The notes: generated by a model not told the origin, from the sequence alone. Positions 23,060-34,240 are shown, counted from the first letter of the stretch. The stretch: 64,000 nucleotides of DNA from Cloeon dipterum (GCF_949628265.1 NC_088789.1:35209883-35273882); one strand, 5' to 3'. Made by a program: numbers and translations.

Positions 23060-23890
23060 GGCGGGAATTGGTGCATCAAATTAGACCTTTAATAATTTTT
23101 TCCCAATTTTATCCGGCTGCTATTTATTTTTCAATTAGAAATATTTATTGCTCTTCTAAAAAGGTGAGGGCCATCATAGCTCGTCACAGTGCAATAATTA
23201 CAAAAAAAAAAACAGACATGGGCATGAATAAAAAAGCTGCGACTGCTTTACGGCATGCGTTTTTTTATTTATTTATTCGAGGCACCGAGAGAGGGAAGCT
23301 GACTTGCTGGCGCTCACTCGCGCGCAGCCTGTTTGCCACCACAGACGGATGATCGCGGGCAGCGACGAAAAGTCTCACTCTTCTCTCTTCTCTGACCGCG
23401 AGCAGGAGAGAAAAAAGGTCGAGAGTGACAGCCAAACGAGAGGGAAAGACGTACGAGCTTCACCCACAATCGCGGCACGTTTGGTAAGTTTTTTGCCGGA
23501 TCTGATTAATTTTTAATGGCGCGCAGAGTCAGAGAGCACAAACAGGATTAATTTTTAAAATAGAATTCCTGCAATAATAATTGTGGCCCAAATTTATTTT
23601 CAGAAGGGAATGTCACATTTTTTAATTTTCGCCAGAATTTTGTACCGTTTTAATTCCCTCCTATGTTGAAAAATTATTTCCCTCGGAATTTGTTCCACTT
23701 TTCATATCATGGAAATTAAATATACTTAAAAATGCTCGGCTGATAAGAAGAGTGGCAGGAAGGGTGCGGCGCGTCCTGGCTTTGCAAACATTGTCAGCGG
23801 AAGACGTGACCGCAGGAAAGTTCGCGTTTCAAAGGAAGTGAGGCAAAGAAAAAAATAAATTAATTGGAGAGGAGAAATTTAATGCAGCTT
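23060..23890 (+). promoter_or_regulatory. Module F-D-E: putative promoter and non-coding first exon of the first caspase-NACHT gene
   Basis: Three sub-blocks occur in order. F (about 23060-23160) has ATTAGACCTTTAATAATTTT and ATCCGGCTGCTATTTATTTTTC. D (about 23270-23483) has CACCGAGAGAGGGAAGC, GCAGCGACGAAAAGTCTCACTCTT and ends at a strong donor, TTG|GTAAGTTTTTTGCCGGATC. E (about 23730-23850) has GCTCGGCTGATAAGAAGAG and GACCGCAGGAAAGT. The same order recurs at 39.6-40.8 kb before the second paralogue. Splicing D to the acceptor at 24756-24757 would give a 5' intron of about 1.27 kb. The promoter role is inferred. Confidence 0.45.
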
Positions 23891-24469
23891 TAAAACCACG
23901 ACGGCAAAAATATTTATCACAAAAAAATGTATAATTAAATGTGAGGTGATAGTAAAATAAATGTACTTAAATTCGAAATACTCTGAATTTAAGAAAAACA
24001 TAATTGTTCATCTCTATACTCGGCGTGGGAAATTAGCTCTCGAGAGTTCATTGTATTTTATGATAAAAACTCTGGGAGGGAATTAAAAAACAAATTCTCG
24101 TACTGTTCAGCAGAATTTTGCGATCCTTTATGCCTCAGATCAGCAGACATATCACCCTCGTAAACAAAATAAGAGCAACATTGTACAAATTCGTTCGTCT
24201 GAAGCATTTTTATTCTCTGCTCAATTCACCAGTTGCATAAACCCTAAGTGTTCGAAGCCACCAACAGATGGCGCCACCTTAGACTTTCGATTTTAAGGCA
24301 CTTCCGCTGCGATTTCAGACTCAATCAAGCTCCTGTGCATTCTTCAATTAATTTGCTAATTTTTGACGTGCTGAAAACCAAAATCGGTTCAGCCAATCGC
24401 CGTAGAATCGTGAAAAACTATTTTTTGAAATAAAAAAATCTTTTCCAACGTTTCTACGGCGAATGGCTT

Positions 24470-24620
24470 TTTTCCTGGTGGTTTTCAGGGCGCGATCCGG
24501 ACCCTATGGGCCCCAGGCTCATGATTCTTGGACCAGTCGATGCCCCTTGGTAAGGTGCGTCTCCCCATGTGAAGTTTTTTTTTTTTAAACCGGACTGTTT
24601 TTCGAATTACTGCGCTGTGG
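24470..24620 (-). repeat. Fragment of dispersed repeat R1, inverted
   Basis: The reverse complement holds the R1 order AATTCGAAAAA, CACCTTACCAAGGGGCATCGACTGGTCC, GGGGCCCATAGGG. The plus strand reads CCGGACCCTATGGGCCCCAGG. Only the 3' half of R1 is present. Confidence 0.6.
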
Positions 24621-24757
24621 CGAAAGCAGAGCCATGGTCAGTGGGTAGCTTTGTGGATCGAACGGTTTTGATGAAAATAAAATCTTATAATATAGACGTA
24701 TGCCTCATAGATGAGTTTCTATTAAATTTCTCGTTGTGTCACTTTCTCTGGTTACAG

Positions 24758-24819
24758 ATTTCTTAATGAAATGGAAAAATAATATATTGTGAAAACGGCA
24801 TTGTACTCATCCCAGTAAG
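24758..24819 (+). promoter_or_regulatory. 5' UTR segment with an 8-codon upstream ORF (first paralogue)
   Basis: The segment follows the acceptor TTACAG. A short ORF (ATG at 24766, TGA at 24790-24792; MKWKNNIL) ends 27 nt before the main ATG. The second paralogue has the same 62-nt segment with MKWNNNSL in the same place. This could damp translation of the main frame; that is inference. Confidence 0.5.
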
Positions 24820-27800
24820 ATGGAAACAGAAAAAAATTACTTCGCTTACTGTTTGGAAACGAACACCAAAATAAATTACTTCATTGTGCCGTCAAAATTT
24901 TTGAAACCAAGACCAAATGCAAGACATTCGAATCCGGGATTGGCCTGGGACTCTCTTGGACAAGACTTCTGGGGAGCTGTGTTGCAATCAGCATGGCACT
25001 GGTCTTTGGAGGTGGACCCTGACGATGGGTCCTTCCTGGATCAAGAACCCAAGGATGACAAGGATTTCGAGCACTTGCTGAGCGAGGCAGAGTACAAAGA
25101 TTGTCTCGTTCTTGCCACTGCTTCCTCCGTGCAAGAACTGCAACACTTCGTTCAATCCTGCAACATCAAAGTTCCAAAGAAATACAAACGTTTGGATGAG
25201 TCTGTCGCTTCAGGAAGTCAACAACAAGACAAGCCAGAGCAGGTACATCAAGAGTCTAATTTCTTTAAACCAATTTTATCAAAGGTTGATTTGATCTTGA
25301 AACCTCGGACAGTGATAAAAAATGACTTTCTACGACAATGTTTCAGGAAAAGAAGCCATTCAGGAGTAGTGAATCCAATCAGCAAGAGAGTAGCAAAGAT
25401 AATTCAATGTTCTCACAAAGCTTGGAGTTGAAATCTGTTTCTGCAAGAGCATCTCCTTCCGATACACCACCAGAGGACACACAAATTGAAATGGAAGAAC
25501 CGATCGAGTCGCATGATGATAGAGGTAATTATCTTTCATGAGTGTTAACTACAAAAGATTTCATCCACCGTCACTTAGAGTTGTGAGGAATTAATAGCTA
25601 TTCATTTATTCAAGGCGCTGCACACATTCGACCTCAAGGGAAAGCAAATCTAGGATTTTTCGAATCTGAAATAGATGAACGTGTCGTCACCAGACAAAAT
25701 GCGGACAAGTAATTTTCCAGAGTTTAGATCTCATTATAAGAAACTAAATTATTGCTCTTTCAAGTGTTTGTGTCCTGGTCATTCACTACGAGTTCAAAAA
25801 CAATCCAGATTATTTCCGAAAGGGAGACGCCTGTGACGTAGAACGCCTAAATAGTATCTTCGGGAAAAACCGGAACTGCAATTTCCGTAACTTTCGGTCA
25901 CCGAACAAGAAAACTTTGCTCAAACTTCTCGGCGATCAAGAGAAGCTTTTGCAGTTTTTCAGCTCACAAGGTATCACGTTCAATAAATTAATATTCATCT
26001 AAACATAAATTGTCCCTTTTTTATTCAGATGACGTGCCCTCAGTTTTCGTGCTTTTCATTCTCTCTCATGGGACTGAAAACGGAACGATATTGACCGACC
26101 ACCTGAAAAGGAATTCTGATGAATACGAATGTTTCACAACGGATGAGATCCTTGACTCCTTACAGAAGCTAAAGAGATTCGACAAATGTCTGAAAATCGT
26201 GAATTTTGGGGTAAGCTTCGACCACACAAACTTAAAACTATAAATAAAAAGGAAAAGTACGAGATGAATAGTTATATAACAAAATTTTCCGTGTTTCAGC
26301 CATGTCGGGGTTCGTTGGAGGATTCTAAATACGACACAAGGAATTCGTACAAAAACTATGAAAACAGGAATGCATGTAGAATCACCAATCGCGCAGGAAT
26401 GCAAAACTATGTCATGTTCTATTCGACAGTTGAGAGTAATTTTTTAACGGCAAAGATTACAACTGCCTAACTTCAATTAATTTATAAAACTTTCAGCGAC
26501 AATGGCAAACACTGATGAAAAAGGTTCGTGGTTTGTCCGTAATATCTGCATGTGTCTTAACAATGCCGATGATGAGCCATTGTTGAAATTCTTTACCATT
26601 GTTCAGAATCGAATGCATCATTCGTCACGCAGTTTAATGAACTTTGCAAAAAACACTCCACTGGGACAGACGCCAGAACTCAAAATGTTTACACAGGACA
26701 GAAAATTTGTAATCTCAAAGTGAGTATCGCATAAAATGGATCCCGACAAAAATTATTCAAGAATACTTATCATTAACTATTGAATCCAGAAGACAGTAAG
26801 ACAGAGTGTAACAACCGATTTTTTTCAGGGCTAATATCACAGAAAAACCTATTTCAAACACTGATGCGTCTAGTGGCAAGAGCAAAGTTTTAAATGAACT
26901 ACATTCCGGATATTTCGCCTGGAAATCGGACGAAGGACAAGACATCAGGGGCCGTAGAGGTTTCATTTTATCCGTGACTCATTGCAAACAAGTACAAGAT
27001 ATGAAAAGAGTTCTTCAGAACCTAGACTTCGAAATCACAGACTGGACACTTAGCAGTGCGTCCATGAATTTCTATTTTAAGATTGGCAAGTATAAAGTCA
27101 AAGGAATTTTAAATTTGGTTTATAATTATATGGTTTTGCAGTGTCCGAGTTGGAACCAGACGTGGGCTGCATTTTGACCTGCATTTTTGGCCCTGTGTGT
27201 GAAAATGAACACAACGAGGTTTGCGTGCGCGTGCAAAAGGGCCAAGAGATTCCGATCACTGACATCCTGCACAGCTTGGTTGGTCCTAAAAACGATAAAT
27301 TTATAGGGAAGCCAAAACTTCTGTTTGTTGTTAACGTGGAAGCACCTCAAACGGACAGTGTAAGATCTCTACTACAGCTGAAGAAATTTTTAGATGAAAC
27401 GGATTTTTTATTTAGATCTCATTGCACACGAAAAATTTACAAGTCTCTGCAACCAACCACAGTGGCTGGCTAATTTTGATTTTAAAATACGATGGTACGT
27501 TAAAAAAGGTTTTATTAAGTTGCGCATATTTAGAAAATATATTTTCACAGATGCACTACAAAAGTTTAATGAAAAGTTGGAAAAAATCGGTGAGAAAAGC
27601 CTACAAGAACTTCTGGAGAATCTGATAACTTGTGAGTCAAATAGAGAAGATGTGGTTCTTCTCAATTCCACTTTGCAGTATCTCATCAAATTTCCTAATT
27701 GGCCAAGAGCATTTGTCAAACCCCATTTGAAAATTAAAATGAAAAAAATACCCCGTGAACAAATTTATAAAAATTCATCGGAACCACTTATAGAGGAAAA

Positions 27801-30800
27801 GATCGATTTTGATACATTGACTAAAGAGGCCAAACGATTGTTTGAGGAAAACAAGAAATCAATTGAAAGTCTTCTTCAGACAATGAGTCTTCAAGAAAAA
27901 CTACAAATTCCAAGTGAAATTGAACCCTCGAAAAAGTTGAATCTCGTCAAAGACTTAGAAGCTGTTTCTACAGTGAGAAATTCAGCTGAAGCGAGCATTT
28001 TATGGTTATTTAATTCTGTTGCTGGAGCAGGTAAATCGACCGTTCTGAAAGAAATGGCGCGCCAACTAACCAAACATGATGGAGGTTTTAAGGTACTGCT
28101 GATTCCTCTTAAAAAATATTATCGATATTTACTTAATATGCCTGCATCGAAAGTAAATGAAATCGAATTCCTCGCAAACACAACCTGCAATTCTAATGAC
28201 GATATTAAGAACTGGATTGAGAAGAGAGAAACTATTGTTTTCCTTGACGGATTTGACGAAGTGTGTCCAGATTTCAGAGAAAAAATCATCAAAATTTTGA
28301 TTGCGTTAAATCAAGCAAGAGTCCCACTCATTATAGGGACCAGGCCTCACGAAGTGCACCACATTCAAGACAGGATACAAAAATCTATGATAGTTGAGAT
28401 TGAACCACTTGATGAAGCAAAGCAAATCGAGTTTCTGGAGAAAGTTGCCCGAAAGAGTCCACAGGAAATCGCACAATTGAGGAAAATCTTCAAAGACCAA
28501 GACATTCTGGGAAACCCACTCTACCTCTCCTTGTTGGCCGAGTACAGCGGTGATGGAAACTTGTACGACATCTTTGACAAAATAGTGCGGCACAAAGTGA
28601 AAATTTGTTTGGTTAGAGAAAATGGAGGCAAAGATGTTGGAGAAGAGATGATTGACAAAGAACTGAAATTCATACAACTGGTGGCCTCTCGTTTCGTAAG
28701 AGGAGTGAAGATTGACCAAGGCAGTGTTACAAAGGAAGCATTGGAAAAGATGAACGCTTTTGGAGTTGTGACACATTGCAATGACAGAGTCAATTTCACC
28801 CACCAAACGTTTGCAGAATTTCTTACCTCACAAAAATTTATTGAGGACTTAAAAAATCCAGTAGATGAGGAAGTGCCCTTGTTCAACGAAGAACTAGTAC
28901 AGTGCAGGAAGTTCGTTGACCTATTCCTTTCAACGGAGAAGGGGAAGGACGCGTCCTACACTGATGCTTTTGCGGATTGGGCCATATCAAACCCTTTGAA
29001 ATTAGTCAAACTTATTTGTCGAGAGAATTTGCGACAAATGTTCAACTTGCTCAATCCCGATCTCTCATTAAAAGATGAAGACGGTAAAAACGCTTTGCAC
29101 TTCGCTTTGCGGCACCTTGAAATGGTCAAGATGGTGCACGAAAGAAACAGCAGGTTGGCAACCGAAACAACAAACGATGGAGAAAATTGTCTCCACCTAG
29201 CGATTATTGACGAAGAATGCAGCGAGGAAGTTGCTATTTGGCTCTTAAAAAACACTGATGTTGACAAAAACGCTGAAACAATTTTTGAGCACACACCGCT
29301 GTTGTTAGCTGGTGAAACAGATAAATGGGAAGTGGCACAACATCTTATATTCGCCGATGATGAAGCTATCAAAACTGTTAAAACTGGAGTGTCAATTTTG
29401 CCTTATTTCATCCTGGGAAACAAATTAGATTTGGTGAAAGCACTCATTGATAGGGGCTCCGATGTCAATTTCAAAAATGATGACGGACGCACAGCTCTTC
29501 ATCTAGCTGCTCGATGGAATGAAAACCCAGAAATAGCGGACATTTTGCTTGAAAGTGGTGCGAAAGAAAACGCACAAGACAATTGCAAATGGACCGCACT
29601 GCATTTCGCCGCTAAATATAACAAAACTCCAGGGATCGTCTTAAAACTGCTCGAAAATGGCGCTGATGTTGATATACAAGATGACGTTGGATGTACAGCA
29701 CTCCATCTAGCTGCAAGGTGGAATAAAAACCCACAAATTTTGAATACTTTGCTTGAAAAATGTTCTAAAGTAAACGCACAAGACAGAGATAAAATGACCG
29801 CACTGCATACGGCCGTTGAAACAAACCCAAATGTAGAGGTGATCCAAACACTGCTCGAAAACGGCGCCGACGTTCATTTACAAAATATATATGGATCTAC
29901 AGCCCTTCACCTAGCTGCCAGGAATAGAAACCCAGAAATTGTGAAAATTTTTCTTCAAAAAGGAGCCAAAGTAAACGCACAAGACAATAAAAAACAAACT
30001 GCTCTGCATTACACAGTCGATTCATTTGACCCAGCTACAGCAGTAGTCCGAGAGCTGCTCGAAAACGGTGCCGACCTTGATTTACAAGATAAGGATGGAT
30101 TCACAGCACTTCACCTAGCAGCTATGTCAAATGAAAACCCAGAAATGGTGAAGATTTTACTTGACAAAGGTGCTAAAGTAAACGCAACAAACAAAGATAA
30201 ATGTACCGTACTGCATTACGCCGCAAGACATTACCCAGTTTCAGAAATTATCCAAAAAATGCTCGAAAATGGCGCCGACATTCATTTACAAAACAGTGAT
30301 GGAAATACAGTCCTTCACCTAGCTGCTGGGTTTAATCGAAACCCAGAAATAGTGAAAATTTTACTAGAAAAAGGCGCCAAAGTTAACGTACAAAACCATA
30401 ATAAATGGACTGCTCTGCATTACGCCGCTAGATATAGTTCATCCAGAGAAGTGTTTCAAAAACTGCTCGAAAACGGCGCCGACGTTGATTCACAAACTAA
30501 AGGACGAAAATCAGCCCTTCACCTAGCTGCTGAATGGACTGAAAACCCAGAACTAGTGCAAATTTTGCTTGAGAATGGTGCCAAAGTTAACGTACAAAAC
30601 AATGACAACTGGACCGCACTGCATTTTGCCGCTAGATATAACCCAGATTCAAAAATCATCCAAATGCTGCTCGCAAACGGCGCCGACGTTCATTCAAAAA
30701 ATAAAGATGGATACACAGCCCTTTACCTAGCTGCTGGGTGGAATACAAACCCTGAAATAGTGAAAAATATGCTTGAAAATGGCGCCAAAGTAAACGCACA

Positions 30801-32139
30801 AAACAATGATAAATGTACCGCACTGCATTTGGCCGCTGAAAAGAACTCAAATGCAGAGGTGATCCAAATACTACTCGAAAACGGCGCCGACGTTCAATCA
30901 CAAAATATTTATGGAAATACAGCCCTTCATCAAACTGCCGGGTTGAATAGAAACCCAGAAATAGTGAAAATTTTACTAGAAAAAGGCGCCAAAGTTAACG
31001 TACAAAACCATAATAAATGGACTGCTCTGCATTACACGGTCGATTCATTTGACCCAGCTACAGCAGTAGTGCAAGAGCTGCTCGAAAACGGTATCGACGT
31101 TGATTTACAAGATAAGGATGGATTCACAGCACTTCACCTAGCTGCTAGGAGGAATAAGAACTCAATAATAGTGAAAATGTTGCTAGAAAATGGTGCCAAA
31201 ATAAACGCCGAAAGCAATGATAAATGTACCGCACTGCATTTGGCCGCTAGATATAACCCAGCTGGAGAAATTGTCCAAAAGCTGCTTGAAAATGGCGCCG
31301 ACGTTGATTCGCTAAATCAACAAGGAGAATCAGCCCTTCACTTAGCTGCTTGGTATAATACAAGCCCTGAAATAGTGAACCTTTTGCTTGAACAAGGTGC
31401 CGAAGTAAACGCACAAGACAATTATAAATGGACCGCACTGCATTTCGCTGCTAGATTTAACCCAGCTTCGGAAATCGTCCAAACTTTGATCGAAAACGGC
31501 TCCGACGTTGATTCACACACTAGTGGAGGAAAAGCAGCCCTTCACCTAGCTGCTCAGCATAATATAAACCCTGAAATAGTGAAAATATTGCTTGAAAATG
31601 GTTCTGATGTTAACGCACAAGAAAATGACGGTTGGACAGCACTGCATTTCGCTGTCAGATTCAACCAAGCTCCAGAAATTGTACAAATGCTGATTCAACA
31701 CGGCGCCGACGTTCGTTTACAAAATAAAGATGGATACACAGCCTTTTACCTAGCTGCTGGGTACAACACAAACCCTGAAATAGTGAAAATCATACTTGAA
31801 AATGGTGCCAACTTAAATGCAGGAGACAATGGTGAATGGACCGCACTACTGCATTACGCTGCTACACACAACCGACGTCCTGAAGTGGTCCAAATGCTGC
31901 TTGATAAGGGCGCCTTGATAAATGAAAAAAATAGTAAAGGAGAGACTGCTTTATTTCTCGCGGCTAAGCACAATTGTGAGGAAAAAGTGGTTCAAATTCT
32001 GCTCGACAATGGAGCCGCAGTAAACAAAAAGATATTGAATGACAAAGAATGCGCTGCTGTATTACGTCAAATGAAAATCAACGGGGAAATTTTAAAAAAA
32101 CTAACCAAAAACGATCGAAAAGACTGTTGTTTAATTTGA
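24820..32139 (+). CDS. Caspase / pseudocaspase / NACHT / ankyrin protein, paralogue 1 (2194 aa, 11 coding exons)
   Basis: Exons: 24820-25242, 25347-25524, 25615-25708, 25765-25970, 26029-26210, 26300-26435, 26497-26719, 26829-27085, 27142-27359, 27416-27494, 27551-32139; all phases join. Domains: 1-141, unrecognised; about 142-230, acidic linker; about 232-485, caspase with VFVLFILSHG (His314), KIVNFGPCRG (Cys363) and p10 YSTVETTMANTDEKGSWF; about 519-720, second caspase fold with IFG for SHG and NVEA for ACRG, so no catalytic residues; about 810-1120, NACHT with SVAGAGKST (Lys827) and VFLDGFDE (Asp898); about 1173-2170, about 29 ankyrin repeats; C-terminus DCCLI, a CaaX form. Intron 8 appears to start with GC (G|GCAAGT). 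Known families: C14 caspases and NACHT STAND NTPases, which oligomerise on ligand binding. A self-contained cell-death or immune sensor is inferred; the ligand and substrate are unknown. It could instead signal without proteolysis. Confidence 0.9.
29071..32030 (+). repeat. Ankyrin-coding array, about 29 units with a two-repeat period
   Basis: Units of about 34 codons carry the ankyrin signature TALHLAA...NPEIVKILLE.GA. From the fifth unit on, two kinds tend to alternate: one ending GAKVNAQ with NPEIVK, the other ending GADVDxQ with xEIVQ. The effective period is about 204 bp. Units 10 and 20 share the rare DSFDPATAVV segment, and units 13-14 resemble 19-20, which points to block duplication or gene conversion inside the array. 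Confidence 0.85.
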
Positions 32140-32526
32140 TGGTGAAAAAAGGGCGCAGATAAAGTAAACGAGACAAAAGTTGGGGATTGCTATCTTTATT
32201 ACGTTACAATTAATTATTGCAAAGCAGTGACTTTTGGTTAGAATGCTGCAATTTTACATCAGAAACACACAGGCCTGATAAGTAAGTTTTCAATTGTAAA
32301 AATTAATAGATCCGTGCATGCTGTGTAAATTAAAGTATTGATGGACCAATTTTGAGTGTAGGATGGCATTAAGAAATAAATGTACAGTTAATTAACAGTC
32401 TCCATCTGTTAATAGAACAATAAGTAGTTGCTTTGTAACATGTATTTGTAAATGAGTTGCTGTTAGCTTTATATAGTTTTTACTGTATCAAAGGTTTTGT
32501 TAAATATTTTGTATTTATGTATATGG

Positions 32527-32532
32527 AATAAA
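32527..32532 (+). terminator. Candidate polyadenylation signal, paralogue 1
   Basis: AATAAA 388 nt past the stop, followed by the T-rich stretch at 32566-32572. The flanking sequence (ATGCTGGTATGTTGT) resembles that near the signal of the second paralogue (CTGCTGGGATGTT). Earlier AATAAA copies exist (for example near 32376), so the true site is uncertain. Confidence 0.4.
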
Positions 32533-32539
32533 AATGTAT

Positions 32540-33920
32540 TCATGCTGGTATGTTGTAAAGTAAAGTTTTTTCAAACATTGAATAGAATTTTTCAATTTTT
32601 GGTTAAACTCTTAGAATGTATTAGAGTGAAAATTGTTGTGAATAATCTGATTGACCCTTTCGAGTGGAAGTAGTCCAGTGGAATGAATAAAATAATATAG
32701 TTTCCTTCTATAAATTGATTTTTTATAATATAATTTCGGCGATTTATTTGCTTGAAAAGGTGTTGCATTCATCATCGCATTACATTATTGAAGGAAGAGA
32801 GGAATCCAAGAAAATACGAGATGAATATTTTAAAATAAAAGTGTTAGCGAGTGGTGTTGCTTCCAACCTAAAAATTGCATCACTTTGTCGACAAGTTCAT
32901 TCCAGAGGTGCTTTTATTTGCTGCTTAACTGACGTTGCTAATTTCAAAAGCAGTTTTTCGTCAGCCCGATTAAGACAATGGTAGATTTTGCGAACAAACT
33001 AAACTCTCCCCTTGGCTATATTGAACCTACGAGAAAATCTGGAGTTTGATTGATTGAATTTCTTGTTAAAGAGCCGTAAAAGTTGACCGCGAGGAAAAGT
33101 AACATCAAGCTACACTGATTTGGTCTGAATCCCAGTTTCCTATTTTATTTGCAGCAAAACCCCTTTCGAGATTTTCGCGTTTAGCAACAGATGGAGTGGT
33201 AAGTTGGTATATAGGCTAAAATGTCGAGGCCTCACTGTATAGGAAAGGGACGATGGTTCACTTTGTCTCTCTTGCGCGGTGCCAGAGTGGATTTTGCTGC
33301 TCGTGCTTTGGATCAGCGAATACAGCGGATGCGGAGGGCCATTCCTGTGCTTAAAGTCAAGTAAGTTCATTTCAATACGTTTTTTGCATTTAATAAAATA
33401 GTATTTTGTTTTCAATTTACTGATTGTCAAATAGAAAAATATTATTTTTCCCGAGCTGAAAGCTCACAACAGAGACGGATCTGATTGTGAGTAATTTCGT
33501 CTCCATTTGTTTCGCTTTTCAGTTTCTAATTAAATATACTCTACTGGATCGCTAACTCAAAAAACTGTCAAAAGTACAAAAAATGCATTTAATAAGTCTA
33601 TTTGAATGTTATTAATAATTAAATATCTTTTGCCTGCTTGAAAGATATTTTAAAACACTCGAAGATCGCTCTGTATTGGCACTCTAGCTTAGTCGGTGAT
33701 GCCTACAAAATTAGAATTGACTGAATGCGAGGGCATTTCCTCTCTCTTTTCGAGTACACTCGCCAATTTGAGACGAAATAATACGTATACGCGTTTTATG
33801 GACTAAATTAAACCTTCTAATTTAACGAAAAACACACCAAAGATACGATCGAGTGTGCGAGCGGGCTCTACGAGTAAGTTTACTCTCCAGCAGGGTCAGG
33901 TGCGTCCAACACATTTTTCA
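32540..33920. other. Intergenic stretch, no gene supported
   Basis: AT-rich. A short GC-richer patch at about 33220-33362 ends in AAAGTCAAGTAAGT, which could be the donor of a non-coding first exon, but no partner exon or protein similarity is visible. An 89-codon ORF at 32715-32984 shows no domain. Confidence 0.35.
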
Positions 33921-33929
33921 TGTTTGGTT

Positions 33930-34240
33930 GTGTGCTAGAGGATTCTCAAATTCTAAAAATTCATATAAAAAAATCTCCAAACTGAAGCAGCTGCGAGAGG
34001 GAGTGTTGCAGCAGTGCAGCCGAGATGCGCGCTGACCTTGCTGTTTATTATTTTGTCATCGAAATTAAAAGAATAATGGGTTATTGATAAAAGAAAACAA
34101 AAATCGTGATTTTGGTCAGTCAAACTCAGTGAATATATTTTTTGAGTAAGGGTGAGAGGGGAGGGGGCGAATCACAGACAATGGCTAGACGTTTTGATTT
34201 GGAAGGTGGTGTCCAGCAAGAAAATAATATGACGTCATGC
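33930..34240. repeat. Module G, first of three copies
   Basis: Carries GTGCTAGAGGATTCTCAAATT, CTGAAGCAGCTGCGAGAGG, GAGTGTTGCAGCAGTGCAGC, then GGGCGAATCACAGACAATGG and TTTGGAAGGTGGTGTC. The order recurs at about 52750-53015 and 54060-54260, where it sits just before Dscam-region exon fragments. No convincing ORF is shared. Confidence 0.65.

Noticed and set aside
28306-31438. Minus-strand ORFs opposite the ankyrin and NACHT coding exon
   Set aside because: Shadows of the long plus-strand exon; repeated because the ankyrin units repeat.
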